40,200 bases of DNA from Peptococcaceae bacterium. GTDB lineage: Bacteria > Bacillota > Desulfitobacteriia > Desulfitobacteriales > Syntrophobotulaceae. This document shows positions 31,769 through 39,931 of this stretch, in pieces. Where the stretch lies: contig WRII01000021.1 of assembly GCA_009782825.1 (NCBI GenBank), positions 1-40,200 on the forward strand, read 5' to 3'. Under the pieces are notes generated by a model. The model did not search any database, was not told where the DNA came from, and saw only the letters and a program-made list of their open reading frames with translations. The position numbers were made by a program, and so were the translations under genes. Every line of letters begins with the position of its first letter. Within the stretch, counting starts at the first letter, position 1.

Positions 31769-34299
31769 TACCCCAGATCATTTATAACTTTTTCCAATGT
31801 CTCAGAACCTGCTTTGTCACAATAAGATAAAATAAAGGTTTTTTCGAGTTGCACAATCACAAAATACTTGTTTGTGTCTGTTGTCAAAAAAACGTATTTT
31901 TTATAGCTTCCTGCAGACATGTCTAACAAGGCCGACCCTGTAGATGAGGCTATTATTTTCTTATTATTCTTATTCGCGTCAAATATCTTGTCACACGCAT
32001 CAACAGTTTCGAATGTAAGAAACTCAATATGAGTATTCCCGAACTCATTGCATATCGCTTTTATTAAACCGGGAAACTCTTCGGGAGGATACTGGCTGGT
32101 AATGTCCCAATTTGAATATCGCCATGTCACATAAGTGAGTTTTTGAAGTTTATTCTGGCAGGTCTCCGGAGTCAGAACCCCTGATTCCGGGTTGATTTTA
32201 CATTGGGGCAAAGCGGCTCTCAGATCCCATAGTTTTTCTGATTTGAGGTCTGAGGCATTGAGTGTCTTTAGTTTTTTTAATGATTTTAGGGGCGTGACAT
32301 CATCGAGGTCTAAGCCATCTATGTTTAATTCTGTCAATTCTGTCAATTTTCCTACGTTTTTGATGTGGCTGATGGTGTCATTATCGTTTAGAAAAAGTTT
32401 GGTGAGCCCCTTCAAGGGTTCTAAAGACTGGAGGGTCGAGCTGTCGAGGAGGTTGCTGTTCAGGTGCAGTTCTGTCAGCTGGGTCAATCCCGCCAGGGGC
32501 GTAACATCCTTGATTTGGTTATTATTGAGTTTGAGTGTCTTTAAACTCGTCAGTGTTTTCAGAGAGGTGATGTCTGTGATGAGGTTGTTGTCCAGGTGCA
32601 GTTCTGTCAGCTGGGTCAATTCTGCCAGGGGCGTAACATCCTTAATTTGGTTATTATTGAGTTTGAGGGCCTTTAAACTTGTCAGCGTTTTCAGAGAGGT
32701 GATCTCTGTGAGGGTGTTATTGGATAAGTCTAATGTTTGGACGTCTTTTGGTATATTTCCTTTTTTCACCATAGAGGAGAGGGTTTCATTAGTTATGCTT
32801 TGGTTGCTGATGTTGCCGTCGGAAGGGATCAGTTCGGGCGTGGAGAAGTGTGAAATCAGGAAAATCAAGGCGACTACCAGGACAACGGCTCCCGCGCCGC
32901 TGAGTCCCAGGATCAACGGAAGGTTTGTTTTCTTTCGGGGAGGGGCCATGGAGATCGGCATATTTGCCATATTTGGCTGCATGGATGGGGCGCCGTATTG
33001 TGTTTGTGCCGATGCCTGAGGCATATATCCTGACGCCGGGGGGGGATAATAGCTTTGTTCTTGCGCGGATGCCGCATAGGGCTGTCCCGGCATGGCAGGG
33101 GAAGGAGTATAGTTTTGCCCGGATGCGGGGCGCCCATAGGGCTGTTCCGTCAGAGGGGAGGTATAGCTTGGTTCTGAGGGCTGGTAGCCATAGGACGGTT
33201 TTGTCGGGGAGGGGGAGGTTGGGATTTGCCCGGGTGTTGACGGGGTATAATGCGGGCTGGGGCTCGGAGTCATGTGGTATGGGCTCGGAGTCATGGGGTT
33301 CTGTGCTTGTCCCGGGATCGCATAGGTTTGATCGAGGTTGTATGGCTGCGGGGATATTCCTGTGGCTGCTGATTCGTATTTTTTGGTCTTTTCTATTTCT
33401 TCCAGGGCTTCTCGCATTTCGGTCGGACTGGTAAATCGTTGATCCCGGTCATATGAACAGGCTTTCAACACAAGAGCGTTAAGCTCCGGACTGACTTTTT
33501 TAAGGTCTGGCATGGGGGTGTTGTTCATGCGTCTCTGCATGGCTTCATCCCGATGGCTGGGCAGGACGGGTTGAGGATAGTCCGGCATAAACGGGGTTCG
33601 GTTCTGGTTCAGGAAACGGTACAGCACAATGCCCAGAGAATAGGTGTCCACATTGGATCCATAGTGTTCTCCCCGAAAAACTTCTGGCGCCATATATGTG
33701 TATGTGCCTTTTTTAGAGAGCCCGGATGAAGTGCGTTCGAGCCGCCGGGCAATCCCGAAGTCTCCCAGCTTGTATTCGCCGTAGGGGGAGATAAAAATGT
33801 TGTCTGGCTTGATATCCCGATGGATGACGTCTTTTTGAGCGCACAACTCTAAAGCCCGGCACATATGGATGCCCAGCTTGACAACGTCGGCCGTGGAAAG
33901 GGGGGTTTGCGTGGCTTGATCGGAGAGGCTTGTCAGAAGTTCCATACGGATCAGGATATCCCAGCCGACGCCGTCTTTTTTTTCGATAATCTGATGATCT
34001 TCCAGGCTGACAATGTTGCTGGTTCCGCGGAACTGTCTCATGAGATCGATTTCAGAAACGATGTCGGTGACGAAGGCATATAAAAATTGATGCATGGAAA
34101 CGTCATCAAGTCCTTCGCTTTGCATCTGGCGTAACTCAGCCTCATCATGAGGGATGGAGATGATTTTCACAGCGGAATAGTAGATCTTGCCGAACTCTTC
34201 CCGGCGAACTTTATAAACTTTGCCGAATCCTCCTTCTCCAAGTAAGGATTCGATGTACCATGTGCCCCATAAAGGTTCATATGTTTCAATGCTGGTCAT
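31765..34299 (-). CDS. Receptor-type Ser/Thr kinase with extracellular leucine-rich repeats
   Basis: The 844-residue protein has a complete kinase domain (about 10-310): GEGGFGKVY loop, Lys in SAVKII, catalytic HRDIKPDN, DFG and APEVFRG. A Pro/Ser/Tyr/Gln-rich linker (about 315-450) leads to one membrane segment (about 459-482), then leucine-rich repeats of the LxxLxxLxLxxNxI type (about 505-690) and a C-terminal domain of about 150 residues with a WRYSNWDITSQYP segment. The layout is that of PrkC-like kinases but with leucine-rich repeats instead of PASTA domains, so the external signal is likely a protein or other ligand and not muropeptide; this is inferred. AGGAGG lies six bases before the ATG. 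It is monocistronic, with its own promoter. Confidence 0.88.
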   Translation of the reverse strand: MTSIETYEPLWGTWYIESLLGEGGFGKVYKVRREEFGKIYYSAVKIISIPHDEAELRQMQSEGLDDVSMHQFLYAFVTDIVSEIDLMRQFRGTSNIVSLEDHQIIEKKDGVGWDILIRMELLTSLSDQATQTPLSTADVVKLGIHMCRALELCAQKDVIHRDIKPDNIFISPYGEYKLGDFGIARRLERTSSGLSKKGTYTYMAPEVFRGEHYGSNVDTYSLGIVLYRFLNQNRTPFMPDYPQPVLPSHRDEAMQRRMNNTPMPDLKKVSPELNALVLKACSYDRDQRFTSPTEMREALEEIEKTKKYESAATGISPQPYNLDQTYAIPGQAQNPMTPSPYHMTPSPSPHYTPSTPGQIPTSPSPTKPSYGYQPSEPSYTSPLTEQPYGRPASGQNYTPSPAMPGQPYAASAQEQSYYPPPASGYMPQASAQTQYGAPSMQPNMANMPISMAPPRKKTNLPLILGLSGAGAVVLVVALIFLISHFSTPELIPSDGNISNQSITNETLSSMVKKGNIPKDVQTLDLSNNTLTEITSLKTLTSLKALKLNNNQIKDVTPLAELTQLTELHLDNNLITDITSLKTLTSLKTLKLNNNQIKDVTPLAGLTQLTELHLNSNLLDSSTLQSLEPLKGLTKLFLNDNDTISHIKNVGKLTELTELNIDGLDLDDVTPLKSLKKLKTLNASDLKSEKLWDLRAALPQCKINPESGVLTPETCQNKLQKLTYVTWRYSNWDITSQYPPEEFPGLIKAICNEFGNTHIEFLTFETVDACDKIFDANKNNKKIIASSTGSALLDMSAGSYKKYVFLTTDTNKYFVIVQLEKTFILSYCDKAGSETLEKVINDLGY
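32449..32712 (-). repeat. 132-bp tandem duplication of a leucine-rich repeat pair
   Basis: The units 32449-32580 and 32581-32712 are nearly identical and each encodes 44 residues, that is two 22-residue leucine-rich repeats. The unit is twice the repeat length, so the solenoid phase is kept. Confidence 0.9.
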
Positions 34300-34352
34300 T
34301 TTCTGCCTCCTCTTTGTCCTGACAGTTTGCTGTTTTTTATTTATATGACTCT

Positions 34353-34381
34353 ATTATACAGAAATCTCTGTAATATTACAA
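34353..34381 (-). promoter_or_regulatory. Promoter of the receptor kinase gene with palindrome in the spacer
   Basis: On the minus strand TTGTAA (plus 34376-34381) and TATAAT (plus 34353-34358) are 17 bp apart. The spacer holds the inverted repeat ACAGA-N4-TCTGT (34358-34371), a possible operator. Confidence 0.6.
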
Positions 34382-34385
34382 CAGG

Positions 34386-34444
34386 TATTTTCTTATTTTC
34401 TTATTTTCTTGAAAAAGTCGAAAAGTCGAAAAGTCGAAAAGTCG
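34386..34444 (+). repeat. Two adjacent 8-mer tandem arrays between kinase and bioY
   Basis: Three copies of TATTTTCT (34386-34409) are followed, after 3 bp, by four copies of AAAAGTCG (34413-34444). The second array abuts the BirA-like operator. Confidence 0.9.
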
Positions 34445-34479
34445 ATTGTCAACTTGCTTGAAGTAAAATGGTTGACAAT
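34445..34479. promoter_or_regulatory. BirA-like biotin operator
   Basis: ATTGTCAAC (34445-34453) and GTTGACAAT (34471-34479) form a perfect 9-bp inverted repeat separated by 17 bp. Sequence and spacing agree with known biotin-repressor sites (TTGTnAAC and its complement). The right half-site contains the -35 box of the bioY promoter, so biotinyl-AMP-bound BirA would block RNA polymerase. Confidence 0.8.
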
Positions 34480-34501
34480 TGTTTTCCGGGTTTGATATAC
34501 T
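34472..34501 (+). promoter_or_regulatory. Promoter of bioY-ecfA-ecfT
   Basis: A consensus TTGACA (34472-34477) and TATACT (34496-34501) with an 18-bp spacer, followed by a leader of about 40 nt. Confidence 0.75.
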
Positions 34502-34549
34502 GGGGCCGGATCGGTCTTATGGCCAACCCTCCCATAGAGAGGAGTGATC

Positions 34550-35137
34550 ATGTCACACATGTCACACACAGACCTTCATAGGGTCGTCTATTGTGCCTTG
34601 TTTACAGCTCTCATTATTATTGGGGGGTATATAAGTATCCCGATTGGTCCTGTACCCATGACATTGGCTGATTTTTTCGTGATGATGGCGGGGCTTTTTT
34701 TGGGGCTCAGATACGGAGTGATCAGTGTTGTGGTGTATATTGGGTTAGGCGCTCTCGGGCTCCCTATTTTTGCGGGAGGCAGAGCGGGGCTGGGTGTTCT
34801 GATGGGGCCGACGGGCGGGTTTTTAATTGGGTATGTATGTATGGCAGCGGCCATAGGGGTGATCATGGGAAAGGGAAAAGTCTCAACAGTGCGCTGTGTT
34901 ATGGCTTTGCTTGCCGGGAATATCTTCTTATATGCTATGGGTATCTCGTGGCTGAAAATCGTCGCGCCGTATATGGGCGTTATCCCGCAAATGAGCTGGC
35001 CAGCAGCGTTGGCTGCGGGCCTGATTCCTTTTGTGCCGGGGATGGTTGTCAAAATCGCCGTGGCTTCCGCTTTGGGGCGGGCCTTTCTGCTGCGATTTAG
35101 TACCTTACAGACGCGAAGCGTCAATAAAAAACAATAA
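34550..35137 (+). CDS. bioY: Biotin transporter substrate-binding subunit BioY
   Basis: The 195-residue integral membrane protein is the biotin-binding S component of an ECF transporter. Six membrane segments and the family motifs GPVPMTLADFFVMMAGLFLG and GRAGLGVLMGPTGGFLIGY are present. ATG 34550 is six bases from AGAGGAG. The last twelve residues (STLQTRSVNKKQ) and the TAA are encoded by dispersed element D, whose hairpin starts 10 bp into it, so the native C-terminus has been replaced or extended. The gene is controlled by the BirA-like operator upstream. Confidence 0.95.
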   Translation: MSHMSHTDLHRVVYCALFTALIIIGGYISIPIGPVPMTLADFFVMMAGLFLGLRYGVISVVVYIGLGALGLPIFAGGRAGLGVLMGPTGGFLIGYVCMAAAIGVIMGKGKVSTVRCVMALLAGNIFLYAMGISWLKIVAPYMGVIPQMSWPAALAAGLIPFVPGMVVKIAVASALGRAFLLRFSTLQTRSVNKKQ

Positions 35138-35195
35138 AATCCAATACTGACCGCTAACCACTGATCACTGACCACTTGCGGGCAAAGCCCGCGTT
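35101..35195 (+). repeat. Dispersed two-hairpin element, copy D (4 heptamers)
   Basis: The most complete copy: TACCTTACA, perfect hairpin GACGC-GAA-GCGTC (35110-35122), A-rich spacer, four heptamers and perfect hairpin GCGGGC-AAA-GCCCGC (35178-35192), then GTT. It begins inside bioY and ends before the ecfA ribosome binding site. Confidence 0.9.
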
Positions 35196-35233
35196 AGGTG
35201 CAGCATCTATAGGAGAGGAGGAGAGCGAAGAGC

Positions 35234-35962
35234 GTGCCTGTATTAGAAGCCAAGAGCATAACTCATATTTTCCCTGATGGTACGGCAGCCCTTGAAGGAA
35301 TCAGTTTACGGATCCAGGACGGGGAGTTTGTGGTTATTGCCGGCGCCAATGGATCTGGAAAAACAGTCTTTCTCCGGCATCTGAATGGTCTGTTGACCCC
35401 GACAAAAGGGGAGGTCTTGCTGGATGGGGAACCAATCGCGAAAAATATTTCGGCAGCACGCCGGAGAATTGGCCTGATTTTCCAAAATTCTGAAAGTCAA
35501 TTTGTTGGACAGACTGTGGCTGAAGAGGTGGCCTTTGGGCCGGAGAATCTTCGGGCGCCCCGCGCCGAGGTGGAGAGGATTGTCCGGGAGTGTTTGGAGG
35601 ATGTGGAGCTTGAGTCTTTTCGCACCCAAAGCCCTCATGCTCTTTCGGGGGGACAGCAAAGAAAACTGGCTATTGCGGGTGTATTGGCTATGAAGCCGGA
35701 TATTATCATGTTTGATGAGCCTTTTACAGCGTTGGACTATCCGGGGGTTGTTCAGGTGCTGCAGCAGCTTGTGCGGCTGCATCAAAGGGGGCATACCATT
35801 ATTTTGGCGACTCACGAATTGGAGAAGGTGCTGGCCCATGCACAGAGGCTGGTGGTTTTTCACAAGGGGAAGGTGGCGGAGGACAGCACACCGGAGGAGG
35901 TTCTGGAGCGAGTGGAAAATTATGGCGTTCACAGGCCTTGTATTATGACATGGCTGAAATAA
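35234..35962 (+). CDS. ecfA: ECF transporter ATPase (biotin)
   Basis: The 242-residue ABC ATPase has Walker A GANGSGKT (about 38-45), a Q-loop (LIFQNSESQFVG), the signature LSGGQQRK, Walker B IIMFDEPF and the switch His in ATHELE. It energises the ECF module; a single ATPase gene suggests a dedicated homodimeric BioM-like arrangement rather than the shared EcfA1/A2 pair, but this is an inference. The GTG follows a GGAGAGGAGGAG stretch. Its stop overlaps the start of ecfT. Confidence 0.92.
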   Translation: MPVLEAKSITHIFPDGTAALEGISLRIQDGEFVVIAGANGSGKTVFLRHLNGLLTPTKGEVLLDGEPIAKNISAARRRIGLIFQNSESQFVGQTVAEEVAFGPENLRAPRAEVERIVRECLEDVELESFRTQSPHALSGGQQRKLAIAGVLAMKPDIIMFDEPFTALDYPGVVQVLQQLVRLHQRGHTIILATHELEKVLAHAQRLVVFHKGKVAEDSTPEEVLERVENYGVHRPCIMTWLK

Positions 35963-36729
35963 TGTTTTTTCATTACATATATAAAGATACTGTGCTGCAC
36001 AAAATGGATGGCAGGCTGAAAGTCCTGTCTTTGGCTGTGGTCAGTCTTGCGGTGGGGGTGGCTTCCGAAGTATGGCACTATGGGGTGCTGTTTTGTCTTC
36101 TTGGCGTGGCTTTGGGGATCGCGAGAGTGCCTATCCGGGCATGGCTGAGGGATATGAGGTTTTTTGCTGTCATCATTGTCGTAGTGATGGGGGTTAACGT
36201 TTTGACAGGGGGCGGCGATCCCTTAGTGAGTTTGCCGGGAGGGTCCTGGTTTCCGGCTGTGGAAATTTCCGGAGTGGGTGTGATCATGGGGCTGCGTTTT
36301 GCCGGACGGCTCCTGCTTGTCCTTATGGCGTGCAGTGTCATGACGGCGACGACTTCACCGATGATGTTCAGGGATGTTGTGGAGTGGTATTTGCGGCCGG
36401 CGCCTGTGGTCCGGGAGGGGAAGGCGGCGATGATGATCACTCTTGTTTTTGTGCTGATTCCGGTGATTTTGGACAGCTATACGGAGATGAGGCAGGCCCA
36501 AAGGTCTCGCGGCGTGGAATTGAGAAGGAATCCGCTGAAGAGGCTTTTTTTTATTGTTTTTCCGCTTTTTGGCCGAACGTTGAGAAGGGCTGATGAGATT
36601 GTGTATGCGATGGAGGCGCGGTGCTATTCGGAGGAGAGAACGCGAGGAGTTTTTAAAGCGGGGAAGAGGGATTGGGGTATCGTGGGGGTGTGCTTGGGTG
36701 TTTTTGGCTTTATTTGTTTGATACATTAG
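35962..36729 (+). CDS. ecfT: ECF transporter transmembrane subunit (EcfT/BioN)
   Basis: The 255-residue membrane protein has about five membrane segments and the two coupling motifs of EcfT on cytoplasmic helices: AQRSRG and an Ala-Met-Glu-Ala-Arg segment (the usual Gly after Arg is Cys). These Arg residues dock on the ATPases. The ATG at 35962 overlaps the ecfA stop (TAATG); ATG 35950 would give four more residues. It completes a three-gene biotin importer with bioY and ecfA. No clear terminator follows. Confidence 0.9.
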   Translation: MFFHYIYKDTVLHKMDGRLKVLSLAVVSLAVGVASEVWHYGVLFCLLGVALGIARVPIRAWLRDMRFFAVIIVVVMGVNVLTGGGDPLVSLPGGSWFPAVEISGVGVIMGLRFAGRLLLVLMACSVMTATTSPMMFRDVVEWYLRPAPVVREGKAAMMITLVFVLIPVILDSYTEMRQAQRSRGVELRRNPLKRLFFIVFPLFGRTLRRADEIVYAMEARCYSEERTRGVFKAGKRDWGIVGVCLGVFGFICLIH

Positions 36730-36745
36730 TTTGATAAAATAGTCT

Positions 36746-36790
36746 CATCGGCGAGGTGGAAATAGCCGATAAGAGGATTAGGAGGTGACT
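36746..36790 (+). other. Hairpin and unused-looking ribosome binding site
   Basis: CATCGGC (36746-36752) pairs with GCCGATA-side sequence (36765-36770), without a T-tract. A strong AGGAGGTGA follows at about 36780-36788, but no start codon leads to more than a few codons. The rest of the gap to 37004 is AT-rich; TTGTCA near 36878 could be a -35 box, but no good -10 box goes with it. Confidence 0.35.
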
Positions 36791-37003
36791 GAAAAGATCT
36801 AACATTATTTAAAAATAAAAGAAATATTAATTTCCAGCATGATAAAAAGAGGAAAGTAAGATTTCATGTAGAATCTTTGTCAAGTATAATTTTATATTTT
36901 TTTAAAATGTGTTTGCGTGTGTTCTTTTTCAGGAGAAAAACCAGATAAGTTTCTTACTAATATACGTTATATGATTAAAACAAAAAGTGGTGAGGGAAAA
37001 ACT

Positions 37004-39931
37004 ATGAAAGATGAAAAAGAACTTTGGCTGGATGAAAATGAGGTTATGAGCCTTTTAGAAGGAAAGGCGACTTGGGATCAGATTCATGGTAAATCAGAGA
37101 GAACGGAGAGCTCCAAAAATTACCAAAATCCCAATAGCCGTTCTGCTTATGACAGCCGTCCTGGGTTCTACGGGAGGAACGACCGGGCTGGCCGCGTGGA
37201 TTCCGGCTGGGATACGTCAGGAGGCCGCCGGGGAGGTTCGCCGGGAAACGGGGATTTCCAGAATACGCTGACGCCGGGGTCGACTCCGTCTCCTGTATCC
37301 CGATATGCGACGGGTTCTGTGTCTCCAAAACCTCAATATATGACAAGATATCAAGCGCAGAAGGCGCCACAGGTTTTGCCCGGCCCTGCCAGCGAAACAG
37401 ATTGGCTGCATCCGCAGAATCCTCATATAAAAATGGCTGAGGCCGAAGATCAGAATATTTTCTTATTACAGAAATCTCAGAATGGAGCACAGAGGTCTGA
37501 GGCGGAGCATTCCAGAGCTCGGGTCTCTATGACGGCCATACCTAAACGGGATTCGTCGGCTAGGCGCTCTCTCTCTATGGATTTTGACGAGATGCCGCTG
37601 CCCGGGCACAGGATTTCCTCAAGGCAGAAGGATGTGGTTCAGGCAGAGGAGTCAGGTGGGTTTTTTGATGAGGAAGAGCGCAAGGAGGCTTTGTCTTGGA
37701 AGGCGAGATCTGCTTCAAACAGACGCTTCGAGGAAGGGCCGTCTTATGATATGGAATCGATGGATGATGGGTTCTTTCAGGCTCGTGAACAGGAAGAATT
37801 TTTGCCTGCTGATGTGGGATTAGGATATGATACGGATTTTGGGGAGGGGTTTTTTGAATCCGCTCCTAAAAAGGAACCCTCCAGAGAAGAGGAAGACTTT
37901 TTCTCGGGGTCTCCGCGCTCTAAAGTCGGCACAGATATTGGCAGAGATATTATAGATGAAAACTATTTTGAGTCGGCTCAAAGTTCTGCTCGTAAGGGCA
38001 AAGGGATGAATACTCAGGGGGCAGATGTGGGTTTCGTGTCTATGAATCTCAATGTTGCGGATATCCGCAGAGCTCCTTCGGTTAGAATTGCGTCCCATGA
38101 ACCGTCGAGAAAGCGTCAATTGGTGTTGACTGGAAGTACGGCCGCATCATCCGAACGAGGTTCGGAAAAGGCCAAGATGTCTCATGGTATGTCTGCGCAG
38201 GAGAGAGGAAATGTTTTCGAGCCCGAGTTACAAGAGGAATGGGTGGCTAAGCCGAAAGGTGAATGGAATAAGCCAAGATCAGATAATAAAGTTGTCAATA
38301 TTAACCGTGGCGCCGGAAAAGGGTTTGCGTTAACGGGGTCAAGACTGAGTTTTGATGATTTTGATAAGATGAGTGCGCCAAGTGCGCCAAGCGCGCCTAT
38401 AGGTTCAAATGACAAATTTATTATGGGGTCTCGCACGAATTCTGGAAAAACAGGGCCCCAGTATAGGACATCAGATCTTTCAGATGTGTTGGATAAATTT
38501 GACTGGAACGTGCCTTCTGAGGGGCCATATACTGAAGAGAAGCATGAGAATTCCTATAACAATCAGCAAGGTGAAGGATATCAGCCTTGGTTGGAGGATA
38601 ACAAACGCACTGAAGGATATAACAAACGTACTGAAGGATATAATAGACAGGTGGAGGATAACAACTCCGCTGAAGGGTATCCTCACTATAAGTCCAAAAA
38701 CAATGATGACCGATATCTGCCGGTGTCGCAATATCCGGAGCAAAACCTTAATATACCGGTGCCGAGGCAATATGCTTCGGACCCCAATCAATATGCTTCG
38801 GCACCTAATCAGTATGCTTCGGATCCCAATCAATATGCTTTGGATCCTAATCAATATGCTTCGGCTCCAGACAATTTTGGGAATGATTTAAGTCCCTTGC
38901 GGGACAGCGGCCATACGGATCAATATAGCTTGCCGCTTCCTGTGGGAGATCCGGAAGATAAGATTGACCAGCTCCACAGATCTATGCGTGCTGAAGAATA
39001 TGGACGTCATGGCGACTATAGTCGTTCCGAAGAGTTTGGTCGTGCTGCTGAGTATGATCGTCTGGTGGATTACGATCATCCTGTTGAGCACGAGTCGTCA
39101 AACGTCAGGTATGATCATACTGATGGGCATGATCGTACAGCAGGGTATGGCCGCTACGAAGAGACTGGCAATCACAGTACGGCTTCTATACCGATTCAGG
39201 TTGACCTGGCTGCTCGGGTTGATGCAGTTGCTTGGGGTAACACAGCTGCCCCGGTTGACGCAGGTGCTCGGAGTGACGCAGGGAGCCGGGTCGACGCAGG
39301 TGCTCGAGTCGACGCAGTCACTCGGGTCGACGCAGGCGCTCGGGTCGATGCAGGCGCTCGAGTTGACACAGTCACTCAAGTTGATGCAGCTACTCAAATC
39401 GACGCAACTGCTCAGGCCGACTCAGGTGACTATTATGAGGAAAACTTTCCTTATATGGATAATGATCCGCTGAGTGCTTATGAGATGTTGGCTACGTTTG
39501 ATGGGCCAGAGATGGAAAACACTTTTGAGCGCTTTGAAGATACGGGAAGATTCAGATACGATTTTGGGGAGTTAGACAATACCTTGGGAGATAGTCAGTC
39601 CTTCCCGAAGTTTACGCCAGAGCCTTCTGACGGATCCCGCGATTTTGGGGCGCCGAGATCGAATGGGGCTATGGATTCTGCCTATGGGCTGGAAGCGCGT
39701 GGTATGAGAGAGTACGATGATGATGATGACGATGATGATGACAGACACCTTGCCTCGGATAGACGGTCTATGCGCGCCTCGCAGAGGATGGCGCCCCAAT
39801 ATGAGACCCAGTATGCCGATTATGATGATGACGAGAAGAAGGGTTTCCGCTTCCCTATAGGATGGTTGGTTGGAGCGCTGAGTGTTATATCGGTTATCCT
39901 AGTCGGCGTGATCCTATTTCAACTCTTTTGA
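37004..39931 (+). CDS. Giant disordered, repeat-rich, tail-anchored protein
   Basis: The 975-residue product begins with a short acidic helix (ELWLDENEVMSLLEG), then some 920 residues of low-complexity, mostly charged and polar sequence, and ends with a poly-Asp run (nine Asp), a Lys-Lys-Gly turn and one membrane segment at the extreme C-terminus (about 952-975). This is the layout of a tail-anchored protein with a cytoplasmic disordered body. Internal repeats include a 7-residue unit (QYASDPN, five copies), NKRTEGY, Tyr/Asp/His-rich units and twelve hexapeptides of the VDAGAR type. ATG 37004 follows GTGAGGG. I know no family for it. Confidence 0.65.
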   Translation: MKDEKELWLDENEVMSLLEGKATWDQIHGKSERTESSKNYQNPNSRSAYDSRPGFYGRNDRAGRVDSGWDTSGGRRGGSPGNGDFQNTLTPGSTPSPVSRYATGSVSPKPQYMTRYQAQKAPQVLPGPASETDWLHPQNPHIKMAEAEDQNIFLLQKSQNGAQRSEAEHSRARVSMTAIPKRDSSARRSLSMDFDEMPLPGHRISSRQKDVVQAEESGGFFDEEERKEALSWKARSASNRRFEEGPSYDMESMDDGFFQAREQEEFLPADVGLGYDTDFGEGFFESAPKKEPSREEEDFFSGSPRSKVGTDIGRDIIDENYFESAQSSARKGKGMNTQGADVGFVSMNLNVADIRRAPSVRIASHEPSRKRQLVLTGSTAASSERGSEKAKMSHGMSAQERGNVFEPELQEEWVAKPKGEWNKPRSDNKVVNINRGAGKGFALTGSRLSFDDFDKMSAPSAPSAPIGSNDKFIMGSRTNSGKTGPQYRTSDLSDVLDKFDWNVPSEGPYTEEKHENSYNNQQGEGYQPWLEDNKRTEGYNKRTEGYNRQVEDNNSAEGYPHYKSKNNDDRYLPVSQYPEQNLNIPVPRQYASDPNQYASAPNQYASDPNQYALDPNQYASAPDNFGNDLSPLRDSGHTDQYSLPLPVGDPEDKIDQLHRSMRAEEYGRHGDYSRSEEFGRAAEYDRLVDYDHPVEHESSNVRYDHTDGHDRTAGYGRYEETGNHSTASIPIQVDLAARVDAVAWGNTAAPVDAGARSDAGSRVDAGARVDAVTRVDAGARVDAGARVDTVTQVDAATQIDATAQADSGDYYEENFPYMDNDPLSAYEMLATFDGPEMENTFERFEDTGRFRYDFGELDNTLGDSQSFPKFTPEPSDGSRDFGAPRSNGAMDSAYGLEARGMREYDDDDDDDDDRHLASDRRSMRASQRMAPQYETQYADYDDDEKKGFRFPIGWLVGALSVISVILVGVILFQLF
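38768..38872 (+). repeat. Five 21-bp tandem units (QYASDPN type)
   Basis: Five in-frame 21-bp units encode Gln-Tyr-Ala-(Ser/Leu)-(Asp/Ala)-Pro-(Asn/Asp). Most differences are single bases. Confidence 0.9.
39200..39415 (+). repeat. Twelve 18-bp tandem units (VDAGAR type)
   Basis: Twelve consecutive in-frame 18-bp units encode hexapeptides near [VI]-D-A-x-[AT]-[RQ]. Central units are almost identical and outer ones are degenerate, as expected for an array growing from the middle. Confidence 0.9.

Noticed and set aside
32192-33019. Plus-strand ORF of 275 codons across the kinase gene
   Set aside because: It is antisense to the leucine-rich repeats and to the membrane segment, without a promoter or ribosome binding site.
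39098-39397. Minus-strand ORF with Cys-Val-Asp repeats, briefly considered as a Cys-rich SCIFF-like precursor
   Set aside because: It is the antisense of the VDAGAR array, lacks a ribosome binding site and is far from the maturase.
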